In this document: one piece after another, positions 1-13,500 of the stretch | How positions within the stretch are numbered: the first letter of the stretch is position 1 | Layout: each line of letters starts with the position of its first letter | Assembly: GCA_022414725.1 (NCBI GenBank) | Contig: CM039465.1 | Span: 21,716,390-21,780,389 of the forward strand | Origin: Microglena sp. YARC | Lineage: Eukaryota > Chlorophyta > Chlorophyceae > Chlamydomonadales > Chlamydomonadaceae | Length of the DNA: 64,000 bases | Direction of reading: 5' to 3' | The notes under the pieces: model-generated | Database searches by the model: none | Told to the model about the DNA's origin: nothing | Seen by the model: the letters and a program-made list of their open reading frames with translations, nothing else | Position numbers and translations under genes: made by a program

Positions 1-700
1 CCTATGTATATACCTATGTATATACCTATGTATATATATACCTATGTATATATATACCTATGTATATACCTATGTATATATATATGTATATACCTATGTA
101 TATACCTATGTATATACCTATGTATATACCTATGTATATACCTATGTATATACCTATGTATATATATATATACCTATGTATATATATACCTATGTATATA
201 TAGTATATACCTTATGTATATACCTATGTACCTATGTAATATATATATATACCTATGTATATACTATGTATATATATATATATACCTACCCTATGTATAT
301 ATATATGTATATACCTATTGTATATACCTATGTATATATACTATGTATATATATATATACCTATGTATATATACCTATGTATATACCTATATGTATATAT
401 ACCTATGTATATATACCTATGTATATATACCTATGTATATATACCTATGTATATATATGTATATATACCTATGTATATATACTATGTATATATACCTATG
501 TATATTACCTATATATATATATATGTATATATACCTATGTATATATAATATATATATACCTATGTATATATATATATAATACCTATGTATATATATATAT
601 AATACCTATGTATATATATATATATATACCTATATATATATATATATGTATATATACCTATGTATATATAACTATACCTATGTATATATATATATATACC

Positions 701-741
<41 letters not shown>

Positions 742-831
742 TATTATATATCATTATAACCCTATGTATATATATATATACCTATATAACTATATATATA
801 TATACCATATATACCTATATATAGTAATACC

Positions 832-863
<32 letters not shown>

Positions 864-1465
864 CTATATATATACCTATATATATATATATATATATATC
901 CTATATATATAGTACGTATAGTATATATATCCAATATATATATAATATATATACCTATATATATATATATATATATACCTATATATATATATATATATAT
1001 ATATACCTATATATATATACCTATATATATATACACCCTATATATATATATATACCTATATATATAACCTATATATATATATATATAATATATATATAAT
1101 ACCTATATATATATATATAATACCTATATATATACCTATATATTATACCTATATATATACCTATATATATATACTATATATCCTATATACCTATATATAT
1201 ACCTATATATATATATATATATATACCTATATATATATACCTATATATATACCTATATATATATACCTATATATATATTTATACCTATATATATATACCT
1301 ATATATATATACCTAATATACTATATACCTATATATATATATATATACCTATATACATATATATATATATATATATGTACCTATATATATATATATATAT
1401 ATACCTATATATATATATACCTATATATATATATATATGTATATATATACCTATATATATATACC

Positions 1466-1536
<71 letters not shown>

Positions 1537-1647
1537 TATATATATTATATATACTATATATATATATATATATATATACCTATATATATATACCTATATA
1601 TATATATATATATATATACCTATATATATATACCTATATAATATACC

Positions 1648-1712
<65 letters not shown>

Positions 1713-1760
1713 CTCCGTATGCGCCTCAAGTATTGGCAAACGGTTTGGCAACGACCCTTA

Positions 1761-1793
<33 letters not shown>

Positions 1794-1799
1794 ATATAG

Positions 1800-1879
<80 letters not shown>

Positions 1880-1960
1880 CCGTATATATATATATACGGT
1901 ATATATATATATATACCGTATATATATATATATTACGGTATATATATACATATACGGTAT

Positions 1961-2041
<81 letters not shown>
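1..2041. repeat. AT-rich microsatellite block
   Basis: About 2 kb of TA dinucleotides interrupted at short intervals by CC or G, giving TATACC and TATGTATATACC units, with TACCGTATA/TATACGGTA inverted motifs near 1878-1957. The only non-repetitive island is about 1708-1762. Open frames here encode only Tyr-Ile-Thr-Val-Pro strings and are not genes. The block lies upstream of the first visible arabinokinase exon on the same strand, so it is probably part of an intron (inference). Confidence 0.95.
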
Positions 2042-2044
<3 letters not shown>

Positions 2045-2765
2045 CCCTCTCTCCCCCCTACCCCATATCCCCTCACCCTCTTCCCCATACCCCCCCTCAC
2101 CCCATACCCCTAACCCCCCTTACCCCCTACCCCCTCTCCCCCTATCCCATACCCCCCTCACCCCCTACCTCCTCACCCCTACCCACTCACCCCCTACCTA
2201 CCTCACCCCCTACCCCCCTTCACCCCTACCCCCCAACCCCCTTACCCTCTACCCCCCTCAACCCCTACCCCCCTCAACCCTACACCTTACCCCCTCTTCC
2301 CCTACCCCTACCCCTACCCCTCAACCCCTACCCCATACCCCCCCTCAACCCTTACCCCTACCACCCCTCAACCCTACCCCATACCCCCCTCAACCCTTAC
2401 CCCCTAACCCCCTAACCCCCTACCCCTACACCACTACCCCACTACCCCACTACCCCACTACCCCACTACCCACACCCCCCCTCAACCCTTACCCTTACCC
2501 CCTCAACCCCTACCCCCTACCCCCTTTACCCCCACCCCCAACCCCCCTACTTCCTCACCCCATACCCAATCCCCCCTCAACCCTTACCCCCTACCCCCTC
2601 AACCCCTACCCCCAACCCCAACCCCCAACCCCCCTACCCCCTACTCCCCTCACCCCTCACCCCCTACCTCCTAACCCCCTCAACCCTACCCCCCTCAACC
2701 CCTCAACCCCTACCCCCTCAACCCCTCATCCCCCCACCCCCTCAACCCCTACCCCCTCAGCCTCA
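2042..2765. repeat. C-rich degenerate CCCCTA/CCTCAA satellite
   Basis: About 720 bp of irregular CCCCTACCCC and CCCTCAACCCC words, pyrimidine-rich on the + strand, ending at the acceptor of the exon at 2771. It resembles telomeric repeats but has no fixed unit and is flanked on both sides by other DNA. It most likely serves as the polypyrimidine-rich end of an intron. Confidence 0.9.
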
Positions 2766-2770
2766 TCCAG

Positions 2771-2961
2771 GCAAGGGAGTATCGTCATCAGCGGCAGTGG
2801 AAGTAGCAACCATGAGAGCGTTGCTGGGGGCTTTCCTTGTCCTGTCCGGTCAACAGCCTTGTAGGACCGATCTGGGGCCCTGGAGGGTCGAACGGCTGGC
2901 CATGCTTTGCCAAAAAGTTGAAAACCTGGTTGTTGGGGCTCCTTGTGGCATCATGGACCAG
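2771..2961 (+). CDS. ARA1: L-arabinokinase exon a (GHMP ATP loop)
   Basis: Acceptor AG is at 2769-2770 and donor GT at 2962. The exon starts inside a Gly codon (needs one base from the previous exon) and ends in phase 0 after GIMDQ. It encodes [15 protein letters not shown], the GHMP phosphate-binding loop, then a region somewhat longer than in plants, then [18 protein letters not shown]. The 3' tip of this exon plus its donor is the seed of the array that follows it. Confidence 0.85.
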
Positions 2962-5900
2962 GTAGTGGCACATCTAATACAAGCACTTTGTTGGATTTAA
3001 ATTTCATTTAATCAGTTTGTTGAATTTAAATTTTCGAATTTAAATTTCATTACATTTTTGAATTTAAATTTCAATTTTTATATAAAAATAAATAAAACCT
3101 TGTGGCATCATGGACCAGGTGGGACCAGGCAGGACACATCTACATCAATCAATTTGTTATTTCCTTTGATGAAAAAAAGAAGGAAAAACCCTTGTGGCAT
3201 CAAGGACCAGGTATAGACACCTGTAATTCAATCAGTTTGTTTTGTTTTGAATTTATTTTGAATTTAAATTTGAAGTTTCGGAAGAAAACAATCTTGTGGC
3301 ATCATGGACCAGGTAGGGACACATGTTCTTCAATCAGTTTTTTTTTTTTTTTTTTTAATTCAGATTTGAAGTTTGAAAGAAAACAACCTTGTGGCAACAT
3401 GGACCAGGTAGGGACACATGCAATTCGATCAGTTTTGTTTTTTGAATTTGTTTTTAAAAAAAATTGAATTTAAATTTGAAGTTTTGAAAGAAAACAACCT
3501 TGTGGCAACATGGACCAGGTAGGGACACATGCAATTCAATCAGTTTTGTTTTTTGAATTTGTTTTTAAAAAAAATTGAATTTAAATTTGAAGTTTTGAAA
3601 GAAAACAACCTTGTGGCAACATGGACCAGGTAGGGACACATGCAATTCAATCATTTTTGTTTTTTGAATTTGTTTTTAAAACTTTGAATTTAAATTTGAA
3701 GTTTTGAAAGAAAACAACCTTGTGGCAACATGGACCAGGTAGGGACACATGCAATTCAATCATTTTTGTTTTTTGGATTTGTTTTTAAAAATTTGAATTT
3801 AAATTTGGAGTTTTGAAAGAAAACAACCTTGTGGCAACATGGACCAGGTAGGGACACATGCAATTCAATCAGTTTTGTTTTTTGAATTTGTTTTTAAAAA
3901 ATTTTGAATTTAAATTTGAAGTTCTGAAAGAAAACAACCTTGTAGCATCATAACCCAGGTAGGGACACATGTAATTTAAACTGTTTTTTGTATTTCAAAA
4001 ACTAAAAGGTCCATCATAGATCAGGTAGTTCAATTAGTTTATTTTTTATTTCTTTTTATTTCCAAAAAACGAAAACCTTGTGGCATCATGTACCAGGTAC
4101 GGACACCAATGTAATTTAAACTGTATTTTTTCTTTTTGAGAAAAACAAAACTTGTTTGCCATCACGGGCCAGGTAGGAGCAGGCAGGACACATCTACTCC
4201 AATCATTTTTTTTATTTTTTTGAAATAAAATTTGAAATTTCAAATTTCAAATTAACTCAATACTATGTGGTATCATGGACCAGGCAGGACACATCTACTC
4301 ATTTTTTTTTTTTGAAATAAAATTTGTAATTCGAAATTTCCAAAAAGCTCAATACTATGTGGCATCGTTGACCAGTCAGGACACATCTACTCAAATCAGT
4401 TTTTTTGAAATAAAATTTGTAATTCGAAATTTCCAAAAAGCTCAATACTATGTGGCATCGTTGACCAGGCAGGACACATCTACTCAAATCAGTTTTTTTG
4501 AAATAAAATTTGTAATTCGAAATTTCCAAAAAGCTCAATACTCTGTGGCATCGTTGACCAGGCAGGACACATCTACTCAAATCAGTTTTTTTGAAATAAA
4601 ATTTGTAATTCGAAATTTCCAAAAAGCTCAATACTATGTGGCATCGTTGACCAGGGCAGGACACATCTACTCAAATCAGTTTTTTTTTGAAATAAAATTT
4701 GTAATTCGAAATTTTCCAAAAAGCTCAATACTATGTGGCATCGTTGACCAGGCAGGACACATCTACTCAAATCAGTTTTTTTGAATAAAAATTTGTAATT
4801 CGAAATTTCCAAAAAAGCTCAATACTATGTGGCATCGTTGACCAGGCAGGACACATCTACTCAAATCAGTTTTTTTGAAATAAAATTTGTAATTCGAAAT
4901 TTCCAAAAAGCTCAATACTATGTGGCATCGTTGACCAGGCAGGACACATCTACTCAAATCAGTTTTTTTGAAATAAAATTTGTAATTCGAAATTTCCAAA
5001 AAGCTCAATACTATGTGGCATCGTTGACCAGGCAGGACACATCTACTCAAATCAGTTTTTTTAAAATAAAATTTGTAATTCGAAATTTCCAAAAAGCTCA
5101 ATACTCTGTGGCATCGTTGACCAGGCAGGACACATCTACTCAAATCAGTTTTTTTTAAATAAAATTTGTAATTCGAAATTTCCAAAAAGCTCAATACTAT
5201 GTGGCATCGTTGACCAGGCAGGACACATCTACTCAAATCAGTTTTTTTGAAATAAAATTTGTAATTCGAAATTTCCAAAAAGCTCAATACTATGTGGCAT
5301 CGTTGACCAGGCAGGACACATCTACTCAAATCAGTTTTTTTGAAATAAAATTTGTAATTCGAAATTTCCAAAAAGCTCAATACTATGTGGCATCGTTGAC
5401 CAGGCAGGACACATCTACTTAAATCAGTTTTTCTGCCGGAGCCCCCTCTTCAAGGGAGTGGGAGCCCCCATGTTTACCCATTTGTCCGTTTGTCCGACCG
5501 AAAAAACAAAAATTGAAGCCCGACACGTCAGCCAACGGTCGCATAACTAGTTTGCTTCGGTCAGCTCCATCGTTGCCACCTTTCGTTCCGTTGCCAACAT
5601 ACTCCGCCAATTTTCCGTATCGCTTGCGACGCTGCGTAGGACTTGTTTTCTTTTCAAAAACAAACAAAAACCTTTGTGGCATCATGGACCGGACACAGAC
5701 AAGACACATCTAATTCAATCAGTTTGGGTTTTTTGAATTTGTATTTTTATTTTTTTCTAATTTAAATTTGAAATCAAACTAGTGGCATCATAGACCAGGT
5801 GACGTCACCTCTATTTCAAATCGCGGCCAGACACGAATGCGAACAGAAATCAGCTGCGCGCCTAGCTGACGCATTCGCGGACAATGTGATCAACTCATAA

Positions 5901-8900
5901 TTCAATTCCCAGCATTTGTGGTCATGTAGGACCTTGAAGCACAATAGCGATTCAACTTTGGGCGATTTAGGACTTCAGCACTTATGGAGATAGTTCATTT
6001 TTTTTTAATAAAACCTTGTAGTGGCGTCATTACTCGGTCAGTCTGGACAGCTGCTAGCTCTATTGTGCCATCTGTTCAAATTCCCCCAACAACACTTTTT
6101 TTTTTAAACAAATATAAAAGCTTCTCTCCTTCAGACTTCCCCCCCTCCCCCCCCCCCCCCCCCCCCCCCCCCCCTCTCACACACACACAACCATACACAC
6201 ACACACACATACACGCATACACACACGCAGACACACACCTACACACACGTATACACACACACATACACATACACACACCTACACACACACACACACAAAA
6301 TGCCTTTCACACTCTCGCAGATGGCGTCATCACACGGTCAAGCTGGACAGCTGCTACCTCTCTTGTGCCAGCTGTTCAAATACCCCCAACCCCACTTTTA
6401 ATTTTGTTTTACAAATTTAAATCGGTTTTTCCCTGAGACCTCACCCCCCCACCACCCCCACCACCCCCACCACCCCACATACACACTCACAAAAAATACC
6501 GTTCACCCTCCCACAGATGGCGTCGTCACTCGGCCAAGCTGGACAGCTGCTAGCTCTCTTGTGCCAGCCAGCAGAGGTGCAAGCTTCTGTGCCTATCCCA
6601 CAACACATCGCATTCTGGGGAGTGGATTCTGGCGTGCGCCACAGTGTGGGGGGTTCAGACTACGGCTCGGTTCGTGTCGGTGCCTTCATGGGCCTTGCGA
6701 TAGCTTCCGAGGTGTGCTTTGTGATGGTGTGTGTGTGGTGTGGGTGGTGGGAGGGTAGGTGGAAGTGGTGGTAGTGGTAGTGGTACTGGTGTGTGTGTGG
6801 GTGGAGGGCGGAGGGGGTAGTGGTGGTGGAGGTGGTAGTGGTGGGTGTGTGTGTGGGTGGGGGGTAGAAGTGGTGGATGTGGTGGAGGTTGTTGTGTGTT
6901 CGTGGGGGGGTAAAGTGGTGGAGGTGGTGGAGGTGGGTGGGTGGGTGGGTGGGTGGTGGGCGGGGGAGGTGGAAGTTGAGGTGGTGGTGGAAGTAGTGGA
7001 AGTGGACCCCCCCCACACACACACACACACACACACACTCCCCACACACACCTCACCTTACCCCACCCCACACCACACCACACCACACCACACCATCCCA
7101 TCACACCCCACCCCACACCACACCACTTCACCCCACACCACACCACACCACCACACACCCTCACCACACCACACCACACCACACCACACCACACACCACC
7201 TCCTCACACCACCCTACACCACACCACACCACACCACACCACACCACACCACACCACACTACACCACACCCTCACACCACACACCACACCACACCACCAC
7301 ACACCACACCCTCACCCAACCACACCACACCACACACACCACACCTCACCACACCACACCACACCAAACCACACCACACCACACCATACCACATTACACC
7401 ACACACCACCCCCTCACCACACCACACCCCACACCACCTCCTCACATCACCCTACACCACACCACACCACACCACACACCACCCCCTCACCACACCACAC
7501 ACTACACCACCTCCTCACACCACCCTACACCACACCACACCACACCACACCACACCACATTACACCACACACCACACCACATTACACCACACACCACACC
7601 CTCACCACACACCACCACACCACCACACCACACCACATCACACCACACCACACCACACCACACCACACCACATTACACCACACACCACCCCCTCACCACA
7701 CCACACCACACACCACCTCCTCACACCAACCTACACCACACCACACCACACCACACCACACTACACCACACCCTCACCACACACCACACCACACCCTCAC
7801 CCTCACCACACACCACCACACCACACACCACCACACACCACCACACCCTCACCACGCACCACCACACCACACACACCACACCACACACACACCACACCAC
7901 ACCCCAACCCACACCAACCCAACCCAACCAACCCAACCCACCCACCCTACCCACCCCTCCCCACCCCTCCCTCCCCACCCCCCCCACCCCACCCACCAAC
8001 ACCACCCGCCGTATTCCCATGTTATACAGGCCTTGGGTAAGCAGCTAGGTGGAGGCTACCTGACCAACATGAGCCCCAGTGTTTACTCTGAGCACCTGTC
8101 ACCCACACACCACACCACCACACCACACCCCACCCCACCCTACCACATCACACCAACACCACCTGACCACCCCGCCTTATTCCACCCCACCAAGCCACAC
8201 ACCACACCACCTCACCACACCCCACACACCCACCACACCCTACCACCCCAACCCTTCCCACACCACACCACACCACCCACCAACACACCACCCACCAACA
8301 CACCACCCACCAACACACCACCCACCAACACACCACCCACCAACACACCACCCACCAACACACCACCCACCAACACACCACCCACCAACACACCACCCAC
8401 CAACACCACCCCAGGCCTTGGGTAAGCAGCTGGGTGGAGGCCACCTGACCAACGTTAGCCCCAGTGTTTACTCTGAGCACCTGGCCGAGATCATCCCGGA
8501 GGAGATGAGTGGGGCAGAGTTCTTAAAGCTTCATGGGCCGCATCGTGATGACATCACGACTGTCGATTTAAATCAGACGTGAGTGATGTGATGGTGGTGG
8601 GTTGGGTAGTAGATCATTCGCCCGGTGTGGGGTGGGGCAGAGTTCATAAAGCTCCATGGGCCGCATCGTGACAACATCACGACTGTTGATTTAACTCAGA
8701 CGTGAGTGATGTGATGGTGGTGGGTTGGGTAGTAGATTTTACGCCCAGTGTTGAGTGGGGCAGAGTTCATAAAGCTCCATGGGCTGAATAGTGATCACAT
8801 CACGACTGTGGATTCAACTCAGAAGTGAGTGTTTTAATGGTAGTGGGTTGAATAGCAGATAATTTCCCCAGGGGTTGAGTGGGGAAAATATAGTTTTTAC

Positions 8901-10468
8901 AGTTCCATTTTCCGAATAGAGACGACATCATGACTGTGGATTTAAATCAGACGTGAGTGTTGTGATGGTGGTGGGTTGGTTAGCAGATCATTCCCCAGTG
9001 GTTGAGTGGGGCAAATATAGTTTTTACAGCTCCATTTGCCGAATAGTGACGACATCACGACTGTGGATTTAAATCAGGCGTGAGTGTTGTGATGGTTGTG
9101 GGTCGGGTAGCAGATCATACGCCAGGTGTTGAGTGGGGCAGAGTTCTTAAAGCTCCATGGGCCGCATCGTGACAACATAACGACTGTGGATTTAACTCAG
9201 ACGTGAGTGTCTTAATGGTGGTGGGTTGGGTAGCAGATCATTCCCCAGGGGTTCAGTGAGGCAAATATAGTTTTTGCAGTTTCATAGGCCGGATAGTGAT
9301 GACGTCACGACTATGGATTCAACTCAGAAGTGAGTGTTTCAATGGTGGTGGGTTGGATAGCAGATCATTCGCCCAATGTTGAGTGGGGCAAATATAGTTG
9401 TTACAGTTCCATGGGCCACATCGTGATGACATCACGACTGTCGATTATAATCAGGCGTGAGTGTTGTGGGTAGTGGGTTGGGTAACAGATCATTCCCCAG
9501 GGGTTGAGTGAGGCAAATAGAGTTTGTACAGCTCCATGGGCCGAATAGTGACGACATCACGACTGCAGATTCAAATCAGAAGTGAGTGTTGTTATGGTGG
9601 TGGTGGTGTGTGGGGGTGGGGAAGTGGGGGTGATGGGGATGGGGGAAGTGGGGGGGGGTGGTTGGGGTCCGAGGTGGGGGTGGTGGGTAATGGGCGTGGG
9701 TAGCATGTATTAGGCTTCAGCCTATTTGGCTGCCCCTGGACTGTATCACACCTTAGCGTAGGCACCAGGACAGAACACAGTGAGCAGTGCTAGTGCAACC
9801 TAACAGAAGAGAGTGCCCCTTAGACTGTGACACACATGCATGTATTGGTACTGAGCCATATACACTGCTTGTTTCGGGGGGCTACGAGTAGCAGCTACTA
9901 GGCAGCTCCCTTTGGCCTTTTCTCCTTACTTGGGCCAAACCTGGAGCTAGCTAGTGCGCCTGAAGGCTGACATAAAGGGCATTCGAATGCAGCTGAAAGC
10001 ATGGGGATTGACCCCGTGGCTGGATAATGGAGCTGACAGGAATCTACCATGTGTAGCTGAAAAAGAAACACTGGTGATGTTCAAGCATCTGAGCTTTTGT
10101 TCAATTTTGAAAGTGGGTTTCTTCTAGCTTCATGGTTTTAGGCCTCCTCCAGTGACAGCGTTTTAGTGCTTTTTATAGCTTTTCAAAGCTTCTATTTCCT
10201 TCTATAATTTTGTAGGGCCATGTAGAGCATTTGTTTTACAATTGCTAGCGATATTTTTGCCAAAACAGGGTCAAAATTAGCGATCGCTATATATACGCGG
10301 TAAAAAAAAGCCCTGACATGCATACATTGATACTAAGCCATTCCTTGACTGCAAAGCTACTTTGAGCTCAATGACTTTAATAAAGAAAAGCAGATTGCCT
10401 TTAAAGAAAAACAAATCGTGCAGCCTTCAGATCTTTTTTTTTATATATATATATATATTATATAATAT

Positions 10469-10504
<36 letters not shown>

Positions 10505-10524
10505 AGATCTGAAGGCTGCACGAT

Positions 10525-10555
<31 letters not shown>

Positions 10556-13500
10556 ACAATTTCATTTCCAGAATATTTGTTATATATAATATAATAATGA
10601 CATGTTGTATGGATCCTAAAAGCAGGCTTTGATCTGAAAACCTGAATATCTTATATTTCCTATTCTGCAACCTCACCACTTTGCTACTACCTTGAGTATG
10701 CCGTCCGTCAGCCAAGCGCACATCCAATCTCTCAACACATTCCGAATTGGCCGCAAACTAACGCACCCTAAATGCAGATTTTTAAAGCAGGCTTGTATCA
10801 CGATCATGAATATCTTTTATTCCCCATTTTGCCACCTGGCCGCTCCGTTACCACCTTGAGTATGCTGACCGTCACCCATGCGCCCATCCAATCCCTGAAC
10901 GCATCTCGAATTAGCCGCAAACTAACACACCCTAAAAGCTGATTCTTAAGCTTGGCTAGTATCACAATCATGAATATCTTATATTCCCCATTCTGCCTCC
11001 TGGCCGCTCCATTACCACCTTGAGTATGCCGTCCGTCTCCCCAGCACCCATCCAATCTCTCAACACGACGAAGTCCCCACAAACTAACACACCCTACATG
11101 CTGATCCTTAACCCAAGATATGTTGATGCTACTCTCCCAGGTACGCCGTGCGTCAAGCGAGCGTGCATCCAATCTCTGAACGTTTGAATTAGTCACAAAC
11201 TAACAGACCCTGCATGCTGATCCTGAACCCAATTTATGTTGATGCTACTCTCCCAGCTACGCCGTGCGTCAATCAAATCTGCGCTGCATCCAATCTCTGA
11301 ACGTTTGAATTAGTCACAAACTAACACACCCTGCATGCTGATCCTGAACCCAATTTATGTTGATGCTTCTCTCCCAGCTACGCCGTGCGTCAATCAAGCG
11401 CGCATCCAATCTCTGAACGTTTGAATTAGTCACAAACTAACACACCCTGCATGCTGATCCTGAACCCAAGATATGTTGATGCTACTCTCCCAGCTACGCC
11501 GTGCGTCAATCAAGCGCGCATCCAATCTCTGAAGGTTTGAATTAGTCACAAACTAACACACCCTGCATGCTGATCCTGAACCCAATTTATGTTGATGCTA
11601 CTCTCCCAGCTACGCCGTGCGTCAATCAAGCGCGCATCCAATCTCTGAATACGTATTGACATTAGTCACAAACTAACACACCTGCATGCTGGACCTGAAC
11701 CCAAGATATGTTGATGCTACTCCTCGCCAGCTACGCCGTGCGTCAATCAAGCGCGCGCATGCAATCTCTGAACGGTTTGAATTAGTCACAAACTAACAAC
11801 ACCCTTGCATGCTGATCCTGAACCCAAGATTTATGTTGATGCTACTCTCCCAGCTACGCCGTGCGTAAATCAAAGCGCGCATCAATCTCTGAAGGTTTGA
11901 ATTAGTCACAAAACTAACACACCCTGCAATGCTGATCCTGAACCCAAATTTAATGTTGATGCTACTCTCCCAGCTACGCCGTGCGTCAATCAAGCGCGCA
12001 TCAATCTCTGAACGTTTGAAATTAGTCACAAACTAACACACCTGATGCTGATCCTGAACCCAATTTATGTTGATGCTACTCTCCCAGCTACGCCGTGCGT
12101 AAATCAAGCGCGCATCCAATCTCTGAACGTTTGAATTAGTCACAAACTAACACACCCTGCATGCTAATCCTGAACCCAATTTATGTTGATGCTACTCTCC
12201 CAGCTACGCCGTGCGTCAATCAAGCGCGAATCCAATCTCTCTGAACGTTTGAATTAGTACAATAAACTAACACACCTGCATGCTAATCCTGAACCCCAAT
12301 TCTAATGTTGATGCTACCTCTCCAGCTACGCCGTGCGTTAATCAAGCGCGCATCCAACATCTCTGTAACGTTTAAATTAGTCACAAACTAACACACCCTG
12401 CATGCTGATCCTGAACCCAATTTATGTTGATGCTACTCTCCCAGCTACGCCGTGCGTCAATCAAGCGCGCATCCAATCTCTGAACGTTTGAATTAGTCAC
12501 AAACTAACACACCCTGCATGCTGATCCTGAACCCAATTTATGTTGATGCTACTCTCCCAGCTACGCCGTGCGTCAATCAAGCGCGCATCCAATCTCTGAA
12601 CGTTTGAATTAGTCACAAACTAACACACCCTGCCTGCTGATCCTGAACCCAATTATGTTTGATGCTATCTCCCAGCTACGCCGTGCGTAAATCAAGCGCG
12701 GCATTCCAATCTCTGAAACGTTTTGAATTAGTCACAAACCAACACACCCTGCATGCTAATCCTGAACCCAATTTATGTTGATGCTACTCTCCCAGCTACG
12801 CCGTGCGTCAATCAAGCGCGCATCCAATCTCTGAACGTTTGAATTAGTCACAAACTAACATGCTACCCTGCATCAATGCTACTGAACCCAATTTATGTTG
12901 ATGCTACTCTCCCAGGTACGCCGTGCGTCAATCAAGCGCGCATCCAATCTCTGAACGTTTGAATTAGTCACAAACTAACACACCCTGCATGCTAATCCTG
13001 AACCCAATTTATGTTGATGCTACTCCCAGGTACGCTGCGTGCGTCAATCAAGCGCGCATTGGGCCAATCCACGAACACTTCCGAGTGAATTCGTTCAGAA
13101 CCTGCGGTTGATGGGCGCCTGAGGGTAAGCCCGGGGCAGTTGCGGATGTTGGGAGAGCTCATGTTTCAATCGCATGCCAGCTATTCGTCTTGCAAGCTGG
13201 GGAGTCCAGGCACTGACAGGTGACGGAGTTTTTAATGTAATGCAATGTAATGCAATGTAATGCAATGTAATGCAATGTAATGCAATGTAATGCAATGTAA
13301 TGCAATGCACTGACAGGTAACAAACGACGCATTATTGGGTATATTATAGTCAGCACATTGATGACAGGTGACAGACGACGTTATTCGTCTTGCAAGCTTG
13401 CAAGGGAGTCCTGGCACTGGCAGGTGACGGACTGTGTAATGCAATGCAATGTGATGCAATGGAATGAAATGAAATGTGATGTGATGGAATGGAATGCAAT

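Noticed and set aside
4..2415. Long open frames of Tyr/Ile/Thr/Val/Pro on both strands
   Set aside because: They translate TA and CCCTA repeats. No start context, codon bias or motif.
2042..2765. Telomere or subtelomere
   Set aside because: CCCCTA/CCTCAA words are irregular, internal and directly abut a real exon acceptor.
6655..8582. His/Pro/Thr-rich proteins of up to 429 residues
   Set aside because: Low-complexity translations of CACCAC and GTGG satellites, running through a verified intron and exon in mixed frames.
10600..13090. CRISPR-like array
   Set aside because: Units are contiguous, 118 bp, without unique spacers, and in eukaryotic DNA. They are explained by the exon-d tip.
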